DNA of 64,000 nt from Streptomyces sp. SCSIO 30461. GTDB lineage: Bacteria; Actinomycetota; Actinomycetes; Streptomycetales; Streptomycetaceae. Under the pieces are notes generated by a model that worked only from the letters and a program-made list of their open reading frames with translations, was not told the origin of the DNA and did not search any database. The DNA is taken from NCBI RefSeq assembly GCF_037023745.1, contig NZ_CP146101.1:6464001-6528000 (forward strand), read 5' to 3'. Positions within the stretch are counted from its first letter, which is position 1; every line of letters begins with the position of its first letter. The translations under genes and the position numbers were made by a program. Positions 1 through 9,618 of the stretch are shown in pieces.

Positions 1-652
1 GGACCCGATATCCCACGCCGGTCACCGTCTCCACCACCCCGGGATCGCCCAGCTTGCGGCGCAGGCTCCTGATCGTGACGCGGACGATGGTGGTGAACGG
101 ATCGATGTTCTCGTCCCACACCCGCTCCAGCAGCATCTCCGCCGACACCGGGGCGCCTTGGGCCCGCAGCAGCTCCTCCAGCACGGCGAACTCCTTGCGG
201 GACAGGGCGATGTAGCGCCCGTCACGGTGGGTCTCGCGCAGATGGGGATCGAGACGCAGCCCGGCACGCTCCAGAACGGGGGGTGTCGCGGCGCGGGCCC
301 GGCGGCCCAGTGCCCTGATACGTGCCACGAGTTCGGCGAACGCGAAGGGCTTGGCGAGATAGTCGTCGGCGCCGAGGTTGAGTCCCGCGACCCGTTCGGC
401 GACGGTCGTGGACACGGTGAGCATCAGGATCCGCACACCTGCCTCGGACCCGGCGACCCGGCCGCACACCACGTCACCGTGCACCTTGGGCAGGTCCCGG
501 TCCAGGACCATCACGTCGTACTCATTGACGGCCAGCCGTTCCAGCGCGGCCTCGCCGTCGTACACGACATCGACGGCGAACGCCTCCTGGCGCAGCCCCT
601 CGGCCAGCGCCGCGGCCAGCATCTCCTCGTCCTCGACGACGAGCACCCGCAT
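1..652 (-). CDS. OmpR/PhoB-type response regulator (3' end beyond window)
   Basis: Two-component DNA-binding regulator; the visible 217 residues start MRVLVVEDEEM and run off the left edge. The receiver domain covers about residues 1-115, with the acidic pocket in VVEDEE, the phospho-acceptor Asp in VMVLDRDLP near residue 50 and the conserved Lys in YLAKPF near 100. A winged-helix domain follows (LSRKEFAVLEELLRAQG, then TIVRVTIRSLRRKLGD and GVGYR), which is the usual OmpR C-terminus, so only a few residues are missing. The ATG at 652 fits the start of the receiver fold. The partner histidine kinase would be expected to the left, outside the window. What it regulates cannot be read from here. 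Confidence 0.9.
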   Translation of the reverse strand, partial: MRVLVVEDEEMLAAALAEGLRQEAFAVDVVYDGEAALERLAVNEYDVMVLDRDLPKVHGDVVCGRVAGSEAGVRILMLTVSTTVAERVAGLNLGADDYLAKPFAFAELVARIRALGRRARAATPPVLERAGLRLDPHLRETHRDGRYIALSRKEFAVLEELLRAQGAPVSAEMLLERVWDENIDPFTTIVRVTIRSLRRKLGDPGVVETVTGVGYRV

Positions 653-760
653 CCGTCCCACCCCATTCCAGCCACCGGGTCGTGTCGATCCCGGCGCCTT
701 TCTAGAGGGCGCGGGGAGGCGACTCGTTCCGGCCCGACGGTGGCGCGTTCCCCACTCCGG

Positions 761-1603
761 CTACCGGTTCTCCGTCGACTTCTTCTCCAGGGCGAGCAGC
801 TCCTCGTTCGGGATCGCGCCGCCGAAACGCCGGTCGCGGGACGCGTACTCCAGGCAGGCCCGCCACAGGTCACGGCGGTCGAAATCGGGCCACAGCACGT
901 CCTGGAACACCATCTCGGCGTAGCTGCTCTGCCAGATCAGGTAGTTGGAGGTGCGCTGCTCGCCGCTCGGGCGCAGGAACAGGTCGACGTCCGGCATGTC
1001 CGGGTAGTAGAGGTACTTCTGGAAGGTCTTCTCGCTGACCTTCGACGGGTCGAGCCGACCTGCGGCGACGTCCTCGGCGATCCGCTTGGCGGCGTCGGCG
1101 ATCTCGGCACGCCCGCCGTAGTTGACGCAGAAGTAGAGCGTCATGGCGTCGTTGCCCTTGGTCTGCTCCTGGGCAACCTGGAGCTCCTGGACCACGGACT
1201 TCCACATCTTGGGCATCCGGCCGACCCAGCGGATACGGATGCCGAGCTCGTCCATCTCGTCACGGCGGCGGCGGATCACATCGCGGTTGAAGTTCATCAG
1301 GAAGCGGACCTCCTCGGGGGAGCGCTTCCAGTTCTCCGTGGAGAAGGCGTAGAGGGAGAGGTTCTTGACGCCCATCTCCAGGCAGCCCTTGAGCACGTCG
1401 AGCACCACACCCTCGCCGACCTTGTGCCCTTCGGTGCGGGGCAGTCCGCGGTCCTTGGCCCAGCGGCCGTTGCCGTCCATGACGATGGCCACATGTTGCG
1501 GCACCAGCTCCGCCGGGATCCTCGGCGGGCGGGCACCGGACGGGTGCGGCTCGGGGACCTTGTACTCGCGGCGGGAGCGTCCCAGGATTCCGCGTCGTGC
1601 CAT
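761..1603 (-). CDS. uppS: Isoprenyl transferase (undecaprenyl diphosphate synthase family)
   Basis: Cis-prenyltransferase that condenses isopentenyl diphosphate onto an allylic primer to make polyprenyl diphosphate, the lipid carrier for peptidoglycan and other envelope polymers. The 280-residue product has the family signature MDGNGRWA at about residues 42-49, whose Asp binds the substrate pyrophosphate, followed by [15 protein letters not shown] near 85-92 and the C-terminal [12 protein letters not shown] block that binds IPP. The ATG at 1603 lies 7 bases after the recO stop, so the two genes are probably co-transcribed. Length and motifs are normal. Actinobacteria often carry more than one cis-prenyltransferase, so the exact chain length made is inference. 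Confidence 0.93.
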   Translation of the reverse strand: MARRGILGRSRREYKVPEPHPSGARPPRIPAELVPQHVAIVMDGNGRWAKDRGLPRTEGHKVGEGVVLDVLKGCLEMGVKNLSLYAFSTENWKRSPEEVRFLMNFNRDVIRRRRDEMDELGIRIRWVGRMPKMWKSVVQELQVAQEQTKGNDAMTLYFCVNYGGRAEIADAAKRIAEDVAAGRLDPSKVSEKTFQKYLYYPDMPDVDLFLRPSGEQRTSNYLIWQSSYAEMVFQDVLWPDFDRRDLWRACLEYASRDRRFGGAIPNEELLALEKKSTENR

Positions 1604-1610
1604 GTCACAC

Positions 1611-2435
1611 TCACTTCTTCTCGGCGTTCGTAGCGGTCGTGGCGTTCGTGGCGTTCGTGATCTTCTCGGTGCCCTCTGCGTTCCTGGCGAACTTCTCCAC
1701 GTACCGGAGCGAGCGCAGTCCCCGCTCCAGATGCCAGTGCAGATAGGCCGACACCAACCCGCTCGCCTCCCTGACATGACGGGCCTCGGCGGCGTCCGCC
1801 GTGTCCCAGTCACCGGTCAGCAGCGCGCTGAGCAGCCCGATTGCCTCAGGTGAGGGTACGACGCTGCCGGGCACCCGGCAGTCGCCGCATATCACTCCGC
1901 CCGAAGCAACCGAGAAGAAGCGGTTCGGGCCGTTCAGTCCGCATCTGGCGCAATCGTCGAAGCTGGGCGCGTAGCCGTTCACGGCGAGGGAGCGCAGCAG
2001 GAACGCGTCAAGGATCAGATGCGGCGCGTGCTCCCCCCGGGAGAGCGTCCGCAGCCCCCCGACGAGCAGCAGGTACTGCTGGACCGCCGGCTCCCCCTCA
2101 TGGTCGGTGAACCGCTCCGCGGTCTCCAGCATGGCGGTGCCCGCGGTGTAGCGGGCGTAGTCGGTGACGATTCCGCTGCCGTACGGGGCGATGGTCTCAC
2201 TCTGTGTGCACAGCGGCAGTCCCCTGCCCACGAGCTCGCTGCCCCGCGCGAAGAACTGCACATCCACGTGCGAGAACGGCTCCAGCCGCGCGCCGAACTT
2301 CGACTTGGTCCTGCGCACCCCCCGCGCGACCGCCCGTACGCGGCCATGGCCACGGGTGAGCAGCGTGATGATGCGGTCCGCTTCACCCAGCTTCTGGGTG
2401 CGCAGCACGATGCCGTCGTCGCGGAACAAGGTCAT
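1611..2435 (-). CDS. recO: DNA repair protein RecO
   Basis: Recombination mediator that helps load RecA onto SSB-coated single strands in the RecFOR pathway. The 274-residue product starts [20 protein letters not shown], the typical N-terminal OB-fold of RecO, and has a zinc-binding set C162, C165, C183 and C186 in CARCGLNG...CGDC. The ATG at 2435 is chosen because family members start at this point; the open frame reaches further upstream without a better ribosome site. The extreme C-terminus is a low-complexity run of Asn, Ala and Thr (about 20 residues) encoded by an imperfect repeat around 1620-1660, which is unusual and probably tolerated. It precedes uppS in the same direction. Confidence 0.92.
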   Translation of the reverse strand: MTLFRDDGIVLRTQKLGEADRIITLLTRGHGRVRAVARGVRRTKSKFGARLEPFSHVDVQFFARGSELVGRGLPLCTQSETIAPYGSGIVTDYARYTAGTAMLETAERFTDHEGEPAVQQYLLLVGGLRTLSRGEHAPHLILDAFLLRSLAVNGYAPSFDDCARCGLNGPNRFFSVASGGVICGDCRVPGSVVPSPEAIGLLSALLTGDWDTADAAEARHVREASGLVSAYLHWHLERGLRSLRYVEKFARNAEGTEKITNATNATTATNAEKK

Positions 2436-2729
2436 GGGGCCATTCTTCCGCACGGGGGTGCGACGGGCGCGGCCCCGGGTGCCCGACCGCCTCCCCCGCC
2501 CTCCGCGCACGCGCGGTATGGGTTCTCACCCTGTGGTGGGCGGCGGCGAGGGATGGAGGGCCTGCCGCGCTACACGCGGCGGCCCGCGCCAAGCCAGGGA
2601 ACCACCACTCGGCAGCCGTCAGGCCGTGACACAACGGCCGTCATGGAGGCGGGCGGTGACTCCCGGAGAGTCACCGCCCGCTTCGCTACCTGTTGACCGA
2701 GGACTGAGCCGTACCGGAACTTCCGTCGG

Positions 2730-2969
2730 TCACTGCTTTCCGAAATCCCCGAGCTGGTCGATCAGTCGCTGACGGGCGGATTCCAGCTGATCAGGGTAGG
2801 AGGGGTCGAAAATCGATGACAACTGCGTCTCCAGCGCTCCGCTGATTCTGAACAGGGCAGACCAGACAGCGCGATCATCGACGATAGCCGCGAAATCCTT
2901 CCGGTGCATTACCCGGTCCAGCCAGTCGGACAAGACAAGTGCCTGGTCGTCTGTCAATTCAATCTTCAC
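2730..2969 (-). CDS. Small acidic protein, putative immunity protein to the adjacent toxin
   Basis: A 79-residue acidic protein, starting MKIELTDDQALVLSDWL from a GTG at 2969 that is preceded by GAAGAGG at good spacing. It has no signal peptide or membrane segment and is predicted to be a small helical cytoplasmic protein. It lies 43 bases after the stop of the large toxin gene on the same strand, the position where immunity genes of polymorphic toxins sit. I recall similar small proteins (LTDDQALVLSDWL, RAVWSALFRI) near actinobacterial toxin genes, but I do not recognise them as the colicin D immunity family. Immunity is therefore an inference from position, size and charge; an unrelated housekeeping role remains possible. 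Confidence 0.65.
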   Translation of the reverse strand: MKIELTDDQALVLSDWLDRVMHRKDFAAIVDDRAVWSALFRISGALETQLSSIFDPSYPDQLESARQRLIDQLGDFGKQ

Positions 2970-3012
2970 GGGAGAGCCCTCTTCGCTCGCGGGTTTGTCA
3001 TGGGCCTCTCGT

Positions 3013-6000
3013 CTAGAGCTTCCCATCCCGCAGGAGATAGGTTAGCTGATCTCCTGAGGATCGCCACCCACCGAGGTACTCCCCGACGTTCGGTCCGTTT
3101 GCGGCGAATGACGCGTGCAGCCCCGTGTCATCTACGTAGTGAATGGCTTCCTGCGTGTTCCTCCACGTACCCTTGATCACCTTCGTTCCCGGGTTCTTCA
3201 CGAGCTGCTCAATGGCGAGTATGAATGCCTGTCCATTCACCTTGTTGTAGTTGCCCTTGATGCCGAAGTCTGCGGCGTGCATGATTCCCTCGTTACTCTC
3301 CCGCATGTAGTGGTGCGGGAGTTTGTCGAGCGATATCCACTTGGTGCCGCACCCGGGCCCGCTCCTGGCGAACGCCGCGCTGGTGATGCCGGCCTTCGAG
3401 CCGTTGTCGAGCACGTGGTGGCCGGCGCCGACCGCCGCGATCGGTGTGCTCCTTCCACCGGCCCGCATCGCGGAAGCCGAGGCGGGGAGCTTGCCCTTCA
3501 GACACAGTTCGCGCAGGTTCTGGATGGCCTTGTTCATGACGCCGGCGATGACCTGCTCCGAGAGCCCGGCGGCCCGCAGGCCCTTGAAGGCGTCGGCGAA
3601 TCCGATGCCGAGCCTCATGGCCGCATCGGCTGCCTTGACGGCGTCCGCGATGGGCTTGAGGAGCTTGCCCGCGAACAGCGCGCCGACATCCACCGCTGCC
3701 CAGGCGCAACCGCCCCAGCTTCCGCTCTCACCACCGGGGGTGAGTTTCTGGGCGCACCTGATCCAGCTGCCGAAGAGGATGTCGATCGGGTCGACGCCTT
3801 CCTGGAACTCGGCGATCGTGATGTTGTGCGTGACTTCCTGGGACAGCACGTCGGACCGGTGCTCGCCCAGGTAGACGGTCGCGCCGGCAGGGCAGGTGTA
3901 CTTGGTCGGGTCCAGGTCCTGCGCGGTGCACAGGTACAGGTCGACGATCGCCCGGTACCGGAGCTTCGCGGTGATGGTGCAGTCGCCGCGGTAGGCGAGC
4001 TGGTTGATCCAGCCGTCGCAGCCCGACGTCTTCTTGACGATCTCGGGCTCACCGACCTTCTCGATGTGGTCGATGACGTGGAACATTCCACCGATGGAGC
4101 CGCCGGCCCCGTCGGTGACGGTTCCGGTCTCGATCTGCTTCGCGTTGGCGGCCTTCTCGGCTCTGTCGGCCGCGTCCTGGGCTTCCTTGGCGTACCTTGC
4201 GGCGTCCTTGGCGGCCTGTTCGGCTTCGGTGGCGGCGGCGTCGGCGCGGTCGGCGGCGGCGCGGGCGTCCTTGGCTGCCTGCTCGGCCGCGGCAGCGGCC
4301 TGACGGGCGGCCTGGGCGTCGAGTGCGGCCTGGTCTGCGGAGGCGCGGGCGTCCTCGGCGTAGCCCTCGGCGCGTCCGGCCGCCTGGTCGGCGGCCGCGG
4401 CGTCCGCGGTGGCCTGGCGGTCGTACTCGACGGTGCGGGCCAGTGACGCCGATGCCGCGGATGCCGCCTTGGCGGCGTCGGCCGCGTAGCCCAGGGCCTC
4501 CTTGGAGTAGGTGCGGGCGTTGGCGGCGTGGGTGGCGGCGTTGGCCGCGTACTGGTAGGCGATCTTCGCGTCGCCCGTGGCCTGGTCCGCGAGGTTCTTC
4601 GCGGCTGCGGCCGCTGCCTGCGCGTTCTTGGCGTGGGCGTCGGCGACGGCCTTCTGCTGGTCCGCGATCGTCTTCGACGCCTGACCGGTCAGCACGACCA
4701 GGCTGGCGGCCGAGTCGGTGGTGACGTAAGGGGAGCCGAGCTGGATCGCGTCGTTGGCCGGCTTGGCGACCTGGGCGGCGGCGTTGCCCGCGTCGACCGC
4801 TGCCTGCGCGGTGACATGGGCGAAACCGGCGGCCCTCGCTGCGGCGGCCAGAGCCTTGATGGCCTCCTTGTTCGCCGCGTCCGCCTCGGACTTGGCGCTC
4901 TTGGCCAGCTTCTCCGCCTCGTTCGCCAACGCGACGGCGGTCTTGGCCTCGGCCAAGGCGTGCTCGGACGCCTTGATCGCGTCGGCCACGGCGCTGGTCG
5001 CGGTCTTCACCGCGGCGTCGGCCCTCAGCTTCGCGGCCTGGGCGGCGTCCGCGTTCGAACGGGCCCGCTTGGCGGCTGCCTCGGCGCGGGTGGCCGCGGC
5101 ATCCGCCTCGGCGGCGGCCTGCGTCGCGGCATCCGCCGCGGTGCGGGCCCGGCCCGCAGCCGCTTCGGCGTCGTCCGCGTGCCTGTCCGATTCGTCGGCA
5201 GCAGCGCGGGCGGCGGTTGCCGCGTCGCCCGCTTCCAGGGAGTCGGCGTAGGCTCCCTTGGCGTCGGCCTTGGCGCGTGCGACGTCGGCCTTCTGCTCGG
5301 CGTCCAAGGCATCGTCGCGCTTGGCCTTGGCGTTGTCGCGGGCGTTGACCGCGTCGTTCTTCCGCGCGACGGCGGTGGCTTCGGCGGCCTCGGCCTTCTC
5401 CTTGGCGTCCTGGGCGTTGGCCGCCTCGGCCTGTGCGGTCTGCTTGTGCTGGTTGGCTTCGGCCTGCTTGGCGGCGGCGGTCTCCTTCTCCGCCTTGGCC
5501 GTCTTCTCCTCGGCCTCCGCCGCCAGTCGCTTCGCACGCGCATCGGCGGCCGCCGCCTTCGCGTCCGCCTCCGCCTTCAACGCGACGGCGAGCTTGGCCT
5601 CCGCGGTCTCCTTGTCCTTCTTCGCGTTGTCCCGGTGCAGCTTCGCCGCGTCAGCAGCCGCCTTCGCCTGCAACTCGGCCTTGTGCGCAGCCTCCTTACG
5701 GAACTCCGCGTTGACCTGAGCCGCCTGCGCCAACGCGCGCTGCGCGATCGTCGCACTGTCACCGGCGGACGCCCTCGTCGCCGCCTCGGCGGTCTCACCC
5801 GCCTTCACCATCGCCGTCAACGCGGCCACGACGCCCTTGGTGACCTGCGCCTTCTGCTGACCCACCAGCAGACCACGACCCCGCGGCGCACCGGCCGCGT
5901 CCGCGATCCCGTACGCCACCTGCTCGGCGGCGTCCGACGCCGTACCCGACTTCTTCGCGTTCTCCAACTGCACCTTCAGCGCAGCCAACTGCTTCTTGGC

Positions 6001-7626
6001 AGCGGCCTGGGTGCCGGTGACACCCTTCGTCGCCTTGTCGAACTGCGCCTTGTCCGGGTAGGAAAGACTGTCCGTGCCCTTGTGACCGGACGGCTTGATC
6101 AGGAACTTCTGTGCAGTGGTGTTCTTGCAGTCCCACAGCCGCGAGTCCGTGCTCTTCGTGAACGCGCTCAGGTCCAGGCACTTGCCCGTGGACACGCTCT
6201 TCAGGGGCGAGGTGGCGCGGACATCGCCCTTCCACGACTGGCCCTTGGATTTGTAGCAGTCCGAGATCTGGATCTTCGTGCCGTTCGCGGACGCGTTCCC
6301 CGCAACATCCAGGCACTTGAACGAACCGACGTTGCGAAGGTGGAAGTCGTCCTCGCTGCCCTCGATCGTCCACTGCTGCGCGGCGCCGCCGTTGCAGGTG
6401 TAGATCTGGACCGGCGTGCCGTTGGTCTTCCCGCCGCCCTGGACGTCCAGACAGTGCCCCTTGGCGCCGGGCACCTCGACCGTCACATAGCTGTCGCCGA
6501 TCCAGCCCAGACCACCCGCGGACCAGTAGTCCTGCCAACGGGCCAGGCGGTCGGCGATCCAGGAGTGCCCCAGCAGGTCGCCCAGGGTCTTCGCGCCCGA
6601 GGCGAGAGCCTTGGTGGCGTCCTTGTTGGCGGTCAGAAGCTGGTTGCGCTGGGTCGCCTGGGAGGCGACCTCCTGCTGCCACTCCTGCCCAGCCGTGTCG
6701 GACAGGTCCTTCAGGACCTTGTTCGGGTCCATCGGATCGCGCCAGGCGCACGACGCGAACCGCGTCTTCAGGTCCTCCACCGCGACCCGGTACTCAGCGG
6801 TACCCGGCTGCGGTGCGGTACGCGCGAATCCACCGGAGGCGAGGAACAGACGGGCGTTGTCCGCACCCGTCGGCTCAAGCGACCAGTCTGTCAGATGCTC
6901 GTACCCGTCGTGCTCGGCCGAGTCCCGGCTCCAGTTCGGGTTGTTCGCGGCCGTGGGGTCCTTGCCGTACAGCGGTCCGCCGAGGTCCTTGACGGCCTTC
7001 ACCGTCGCCTCGTCCGCCCTCGGCGTGGGGTCCTTGTAGAAGTCGCTTTCGTTCTTCCAGAACCGGTCGGCGACCCACTTGGTCAGACCCGTCTGGCTGT
7101 AGAAGTCCTCTGTGCCGGTGCTCGCCGACGTACCCGGCGGCCAGTGGAACCCCGCCACCGTGAAGCCGGCGGGAGTCTCAAGCCCGTCGAGCGGCTTCTT
7201 CCAGGTCTCTCGCAGGGCGTGGAGGGCTTCCAGCTCCTTGTCAGCCGCGTCCCGGTCCTTCTTGTACGCCTGAGCGAGCGGGGTGTCCTCCCAGTGCTTG
7301 CGGTTGGCGAGCTCGTGCAGCCTCTCCTGAGACTGGTTCAGCCCGTCCTGCGCGGTCGCGGACATCGAAGGCCCGCCGAGCCGGAGCACGTCCGACATCA
7401 GGCACTGGTCCTGCCGCAGCTCCTCGGCAGGGGTTTCCTCGTACCAGTCGTAGTCGTTGCCCACCGGGGCCATGCGGTCCCCGGCGTTCCGGTGGAGCAC
7501 ATCGGGCTGGACCGCCAGGCCACCGAGGACGGCCAGCGCCGCCACAGACGTGACGGCCGTGGTGAGAGAGGTCGATGATCGTGATCTGGGGTTGAGCAAC
7601 CCCGGTCTGAAACGCAAAGGGGGCAT
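3013..7626 (-). CDS. Secreted polymorphic toxin: ricin-type lectin, Ala-rich coiled coil, colicin D-like tRNase C-terminus
   Basis: A 1537-residue exported protein. Residues 1-40 form a signal peptide or anchor (basic start, then a hydrophobic stretch ending LGGLAV). Residues 50-370 are a region I do not recognise. Residues about 380-512 are a ricin B-type lectin with repeated CLDV/CLDL and QxW-like motifs. Residues about 530-1165 are an extremely Ala/Lys/Glu/Asp-rich coiled coil. A Cys-containing region follows to about 1430. The last ~100 residues (MHAADFGIKGNYNK, VIKGTW, GGWRSSGDQL) resemble the colicin D tRNase domain, with H1450 and W1521 at the places I expect for its catalytic His and conserved Trp. 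The ATG at 7626 is the first possible start (an in-frame TGA sits just upstream), but its GAAGG abuts the ATG, so a slightly later start is possible. Confidence 0.85.
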   Translation of the reverse strand: MPPLRFRPGLLNPRSRSSTSLTTAVTSVAALAVLGGLAVQPDVLHRNAGDRMAPVGNDYDWYEETPAEELRQDQCLMSDVLRLGGPSMSATAQDGLNQSQERLHELANRKHWEDTPLAQAYKKDRDAADKELEALHALRETWKKPLDGLETPAGFTVAGFHWPPGTSASTGTEDFYSQTGLTKWVADRFWKNESDFYKDPTPRADEATVKAVKDLGGPLYGKDPTAANNPNWSRDSAEHDGYEHLTDWSLEPTGADNARLFLASGGFARTAPQPGTAEYRVAVEDLKTRFASCAWRDPMDPNKVLKDLSDTAGQEWQQEVASQATQRNQLLTANKDATKALASGAKTLGDLLGHSWIADRLARWQDYWSAGGLGWIGDSYVTVEVPGAKGHCLDVQGGGKTNGTPVQIYTCNGGAAQQWTIEGSEDDFHLRNVGSFKCLDVAGNASANGTKIQISDCYKSKGQSWKGDVRATSPLKSVSTGKCLDLSAFTKSTDSRLWDCKNTTAQKFLIKPSGHKGTDSLSYPDKAQFDKATKGVTGTQAAAKKQLAALKVQLENAKKSGTASDAAEQVAYGIADAAGAPRGRGLLVGQQKAQVTKGVVAALTAMVKAGETAEAATRASAGDSATIAQRALAQAAQVNAEFRKEAAHKAELQAKAAADAAKLHRDNAKKDKETAEAKLAVALKAEADAKAAAADARAKRLAAEAEEKTAKAEKETAAAKQAEANQHKQTAQAEAANAQDAKEKAEAAEATAVARKNDAVNARDNAKAKRDDALDAEQKADVARAKADAKGAYADSLEAGDAATAARAAADESDRHADDAEAAAGRARTAADAATQAAAEADAAATRAEAAAKRARSNADAAQAAKLRADAAVKTATSAVADAIKASEHALAEAKTAVALANEAEKLAKSAKSEADAANKEAIKALAAAARAAGFAHVTAQAAVDAGNAAAQVAKPANDAIQLGSPYVTTDSAASLVVLTGQASKTIADQQKAVADAHAKNAQAAAAAAKNLADQATGDAKIAYQYAANAATHAANARTYSKEALGYAADAAKAASAASASLARTVEYDRQATADAAAADQAAGRAEGYAEDARASADQAALDAQAARQAAAAAEQAAKDARAAADRADAAATEAEQAAKDAARYAKEAQDAADRAEKAANAKQIETGTVTDGAGGSIGGMFHVIDHIEKVGEPEIVKKTSGCDGWINQLAYRGDCTITAKLRYRAIVDLYLCTAQDLDPTKYTCPAGATVYLGEHRSDVLSQEVTHNITIAEFQEGVDPIDILFGSWIRCAQKLTPGGESGSWGGCAWAAVDVGALFAGKLLKPIADAVKAADAAMRLGIGFADAFKGLRAAGLSEQVIAGVMNKAIQNLRELCLKGKLPASASAMRAGGRSTPIAAVGAGHHVLDNGSKAGITSAAFARSGPGCGTKWISLDKLPHHYMRESNEGIMHAADFGIKGNYNKVNGQAFILAIEQLVKNPGTKVIKGTWRNTQEAIHYVDDTGLHASFAANGPNVGEYLGGWRSSGDQLTYLLRDGKL

Positions 7627-8169
7627 CCTTCACAGCGAACGTGAGCAGGCGAGGGTGACCGCCGAAAGGGCGGGTGAAGGAGATGACGCGAGGGTCAGCC
7701 AACCGTCCTGGAACCGACACAGGGCGGGCTTCCGACGCCGACCCGAGCGGCGTTCACCATGAGCCGGCAGCACGGCATGACGATGCGTCCTTCCCCCGTG
7801 GCAGCGCAGTCCCCCCGGCTGCCGAATGACGTGCGCGCTGCGGCGGGGCGGTCAAGGTTCCCCTACCGGGCGCGCAGCGTTCACCCTAGACGCAGGTCAG
7901 CCGGGCCCCGCAAGGGATGACTCCTGGGCCGAGGCCGTACCGCGGAATGTGGTTGCGCCGGTTCCCGTGATGCGACGCGTGCAAATGCCGAGGTCATGCC
8001 ACGAGTTATCTGTGTGGCTGCTGTGAACGAAGAGTGCGGAGAAGGGTTTGTTTTCCGCCATAAATCGGCTGGATGTCGCGCACCCTCTGGCCCTGGATCG
8101 ACATCGGCTCGCAGTCGATCGGAGACTCGGCGAGGAGCCCGCACGACGGCTCCGCGACCGCCGGCGGAG
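7627..8169. other. Gene-poor interval between the toxin gene and the kinase gene
   Basis: These 543 bases hold the promoter region of the toxin gene at the left and the 3' flank of the kinase gene at the right. I see no coding frame with convincing codon use or family motifs, no strong hairpin and no clear operator. The right third (around 8030-8080) is lower in GC than its surroundings. Confidence 0.5.
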
Positions 8170-9618
8170 TCAGAGGGGCTGATCGGCCGAAGGCCGCACC
8201 AGCGGAAGGCACACCCGGAACCGGGTGTCCCCGGGCCGGGATTCGACGCGGATGTCGCCGCCGTGCTTGTTGACCACGATCCGGTACGAGATGTCGAGCC
8301 CGAGCCCCGTCCCCTGCCCGACCGGCTTCGTGGAGAAGAACGGCTCGAAGATACGGGGCCTGATCTCCGGGTCGATACCGGCTCCCGTGTCCCGTATCTC
8401 GACGTACACATGCTCGGCCTCGTACCAGGTGGCGAGGGTGAGGACGCCGGTGCCGTCCATCGCCGCGAGGGCGTTGTCGATGAGGTTCGTCCACACCTGG
8501 TTGAGCTCCGCCCCGTAGGCGGGGACCAGTGGAAGGTCGGGCTGGTACTCCTTCACCACCCGCACACCGGCCGGGATCTTGGCCTTCAGCATCACCAGTG
8601 TGGCGTCCAGGAGTTCATGGATGTCCACCGGCTGCTGGGCGGCGCGGTCGAGTTGGGAGTACTGTCGGGCCGCGTCGACCAGACCGGAGATCCGTCCCAC
8701 CGCGTCGCCGATCTCGTTCATCAGCAGCTCCGTGTCGACGGTGTAGTTCAGCCAGCCCACCGCGGCCCGGCGGTTGTCGTCGGAGAGCTCCGCGGTCGCG
8801 TCGGCGAGCCACTCGGCGTCGATGCCGCCTGATACGAAGGTGGGGGCGATGTCCCAGGCGTTGGCCACGCCCGTCTCCTCCAGCCAGTCGCCGAGCTCGT
8901 CCTCGGCGTCCGCGGCCTCGATGGCCGTCAGCTGGCGGGCGGCGCGAGCCCGCTTCACCGCCGCGTCCTGCATCTCCACCAGCTCGTGGAGGCGTTTGCC
9001 GTCCACCCGCCCATCCGCGATCAGCGCCAGTTTGTACCTCATGTGCGCCACCCGGTCCCGCAGGGTGTCCGTGGCGCGGACCGCAGCGGCGGCCGGGTTG
9101 TTGAGCTCATGGGTCAGACCCGCAGTCAGTGAGCCGAGGGCCACCAGCCGCTCCCGCTCCCCCACGATGATGTCGCTGGCCCGCAGCCCGAAGAACAGCC
9201 CTTCCAGCAGATGCAGGGCCATCGGGAACCAGGTCCGCACCGCGGTGGCGAACTCCACGGCGGGCAGCACGAAGAGTTCCACGTCCGTGACGGCCCGCAT
9301 CGTGTTGGGGTAGGCCTGATCGACCCGATCCCCCAGGTACGCCTGTGTGGCCCCGGCGTACGCGCCCTTCTGGTCGCTGCGCATCAGCTCGATGTCGTCG
9401 CCGTGGAGCTGGCGGCTGAGCGCGACCGTTCCCGACAGCAGCACGAAGAAGCAGGACGCGTCCTCGCCCTGGGTGTAGACGTGGTTACGGGCCTGGCGGG
9501 TCTCCACCCTTCCGCGTTCGGACAGCCAGGCGAGCTGCTCGTCGTCCAGCGCCTCGAAGAGGAACAGCGTGCGCAGTTCGCCGGGGGGCAGTGTCCGCCG
9601 CGCTTCCGGAGCTGTCAT
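8170..9618 (-). CDS. Histidine kinase with N-terminal cyclic-nucleotide-binding domain
   Basis: A 482-residue soluble sensor kinase. Residues about 15-150 form a cNMP-binding (Crp-like) beta barrel (LFEALDDEQLAWLSERGRVE, YTQGEDASCFFVLLSGTV). The dimerisation/phosphoacceptor box is LGSLTAGLTHELNNPAAAA, and the HATPase domain shows the N box NQVWTNLIDNALAAM, DTGAGIDPE, FSTKPVGQGTGLGL and a final G-rich segment. No membrane segments are seen. The start at 9618 has GGAGGG in front and overlaps the stop of the upstream receiver/reductase gene by four bases (ATGA), so the pair is translationally coupled. The likely phosphotransfer partner is the receiver domain of that neighbour. The ligand of the N-terminal domain is unknown; it may sense something other than a cyclic nucleotide. 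Confidence 0.9.
   Translation of the reverse strand: MTAPEARRTLPPGELRTLFLFEALDDEQLAWLSERGRVETRQARNHVYTQGEDASCFFVLLSGTVALSRQLHGDDIELMRSDQKGAYAGATQAYLGDRVDQAYPNTMRAVTDVELFVLPAVEFATAVRTWFPMALHLLEGLFFGLRASDIIVGERERLVALGSLTAGLTHELNNPAAAAVRATDTLRDRVAHMRYKLALIADGRVDGKRLHELVEMQDAAVKRARAARQLTAIEAADAEDELGDWLEETGVANAWDIAPTFVSGGIDAEWLADATAELSDDNRRAAVGWLNYTVDTELLMNEIGDAVGRISGLVDAARQYSQLDRAAQQPVDIHELLDATLVMLKAKIPAGVRVVKEYQPDLPLVPAYGAELNQVWTNLIDNALAAMDGTGVLTLATWYEAEHVYVEIRDTGAGIDPEIRPRIFEPFFSTKPVGQGTGLGLDISYRIVVNKHGGDIRVESRPGDTRFRVCLPLVRPSADQPL

Noticed and set aside
158..1633. A 491-codon plus-strand frame across the regulator and uppS
   Set aside because: It is antisense to two well-supported genes with clear motifs and normal codon bias; high GC produces such frames.
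4528..7578. A 1016-codon open frame on the plus strand antisense to the toxin gene
   Set aside because: It mirrors the Ala-rich coiled-coil codons of the toxin; its translation is Leu/Gly/Arg/Val low complexity with no start context or family pattern.
7826..8026. Short plus-strand frame in the gap after the toxin gene
   Set aside because: No ribosome site, no family pattern and poor codon bias.
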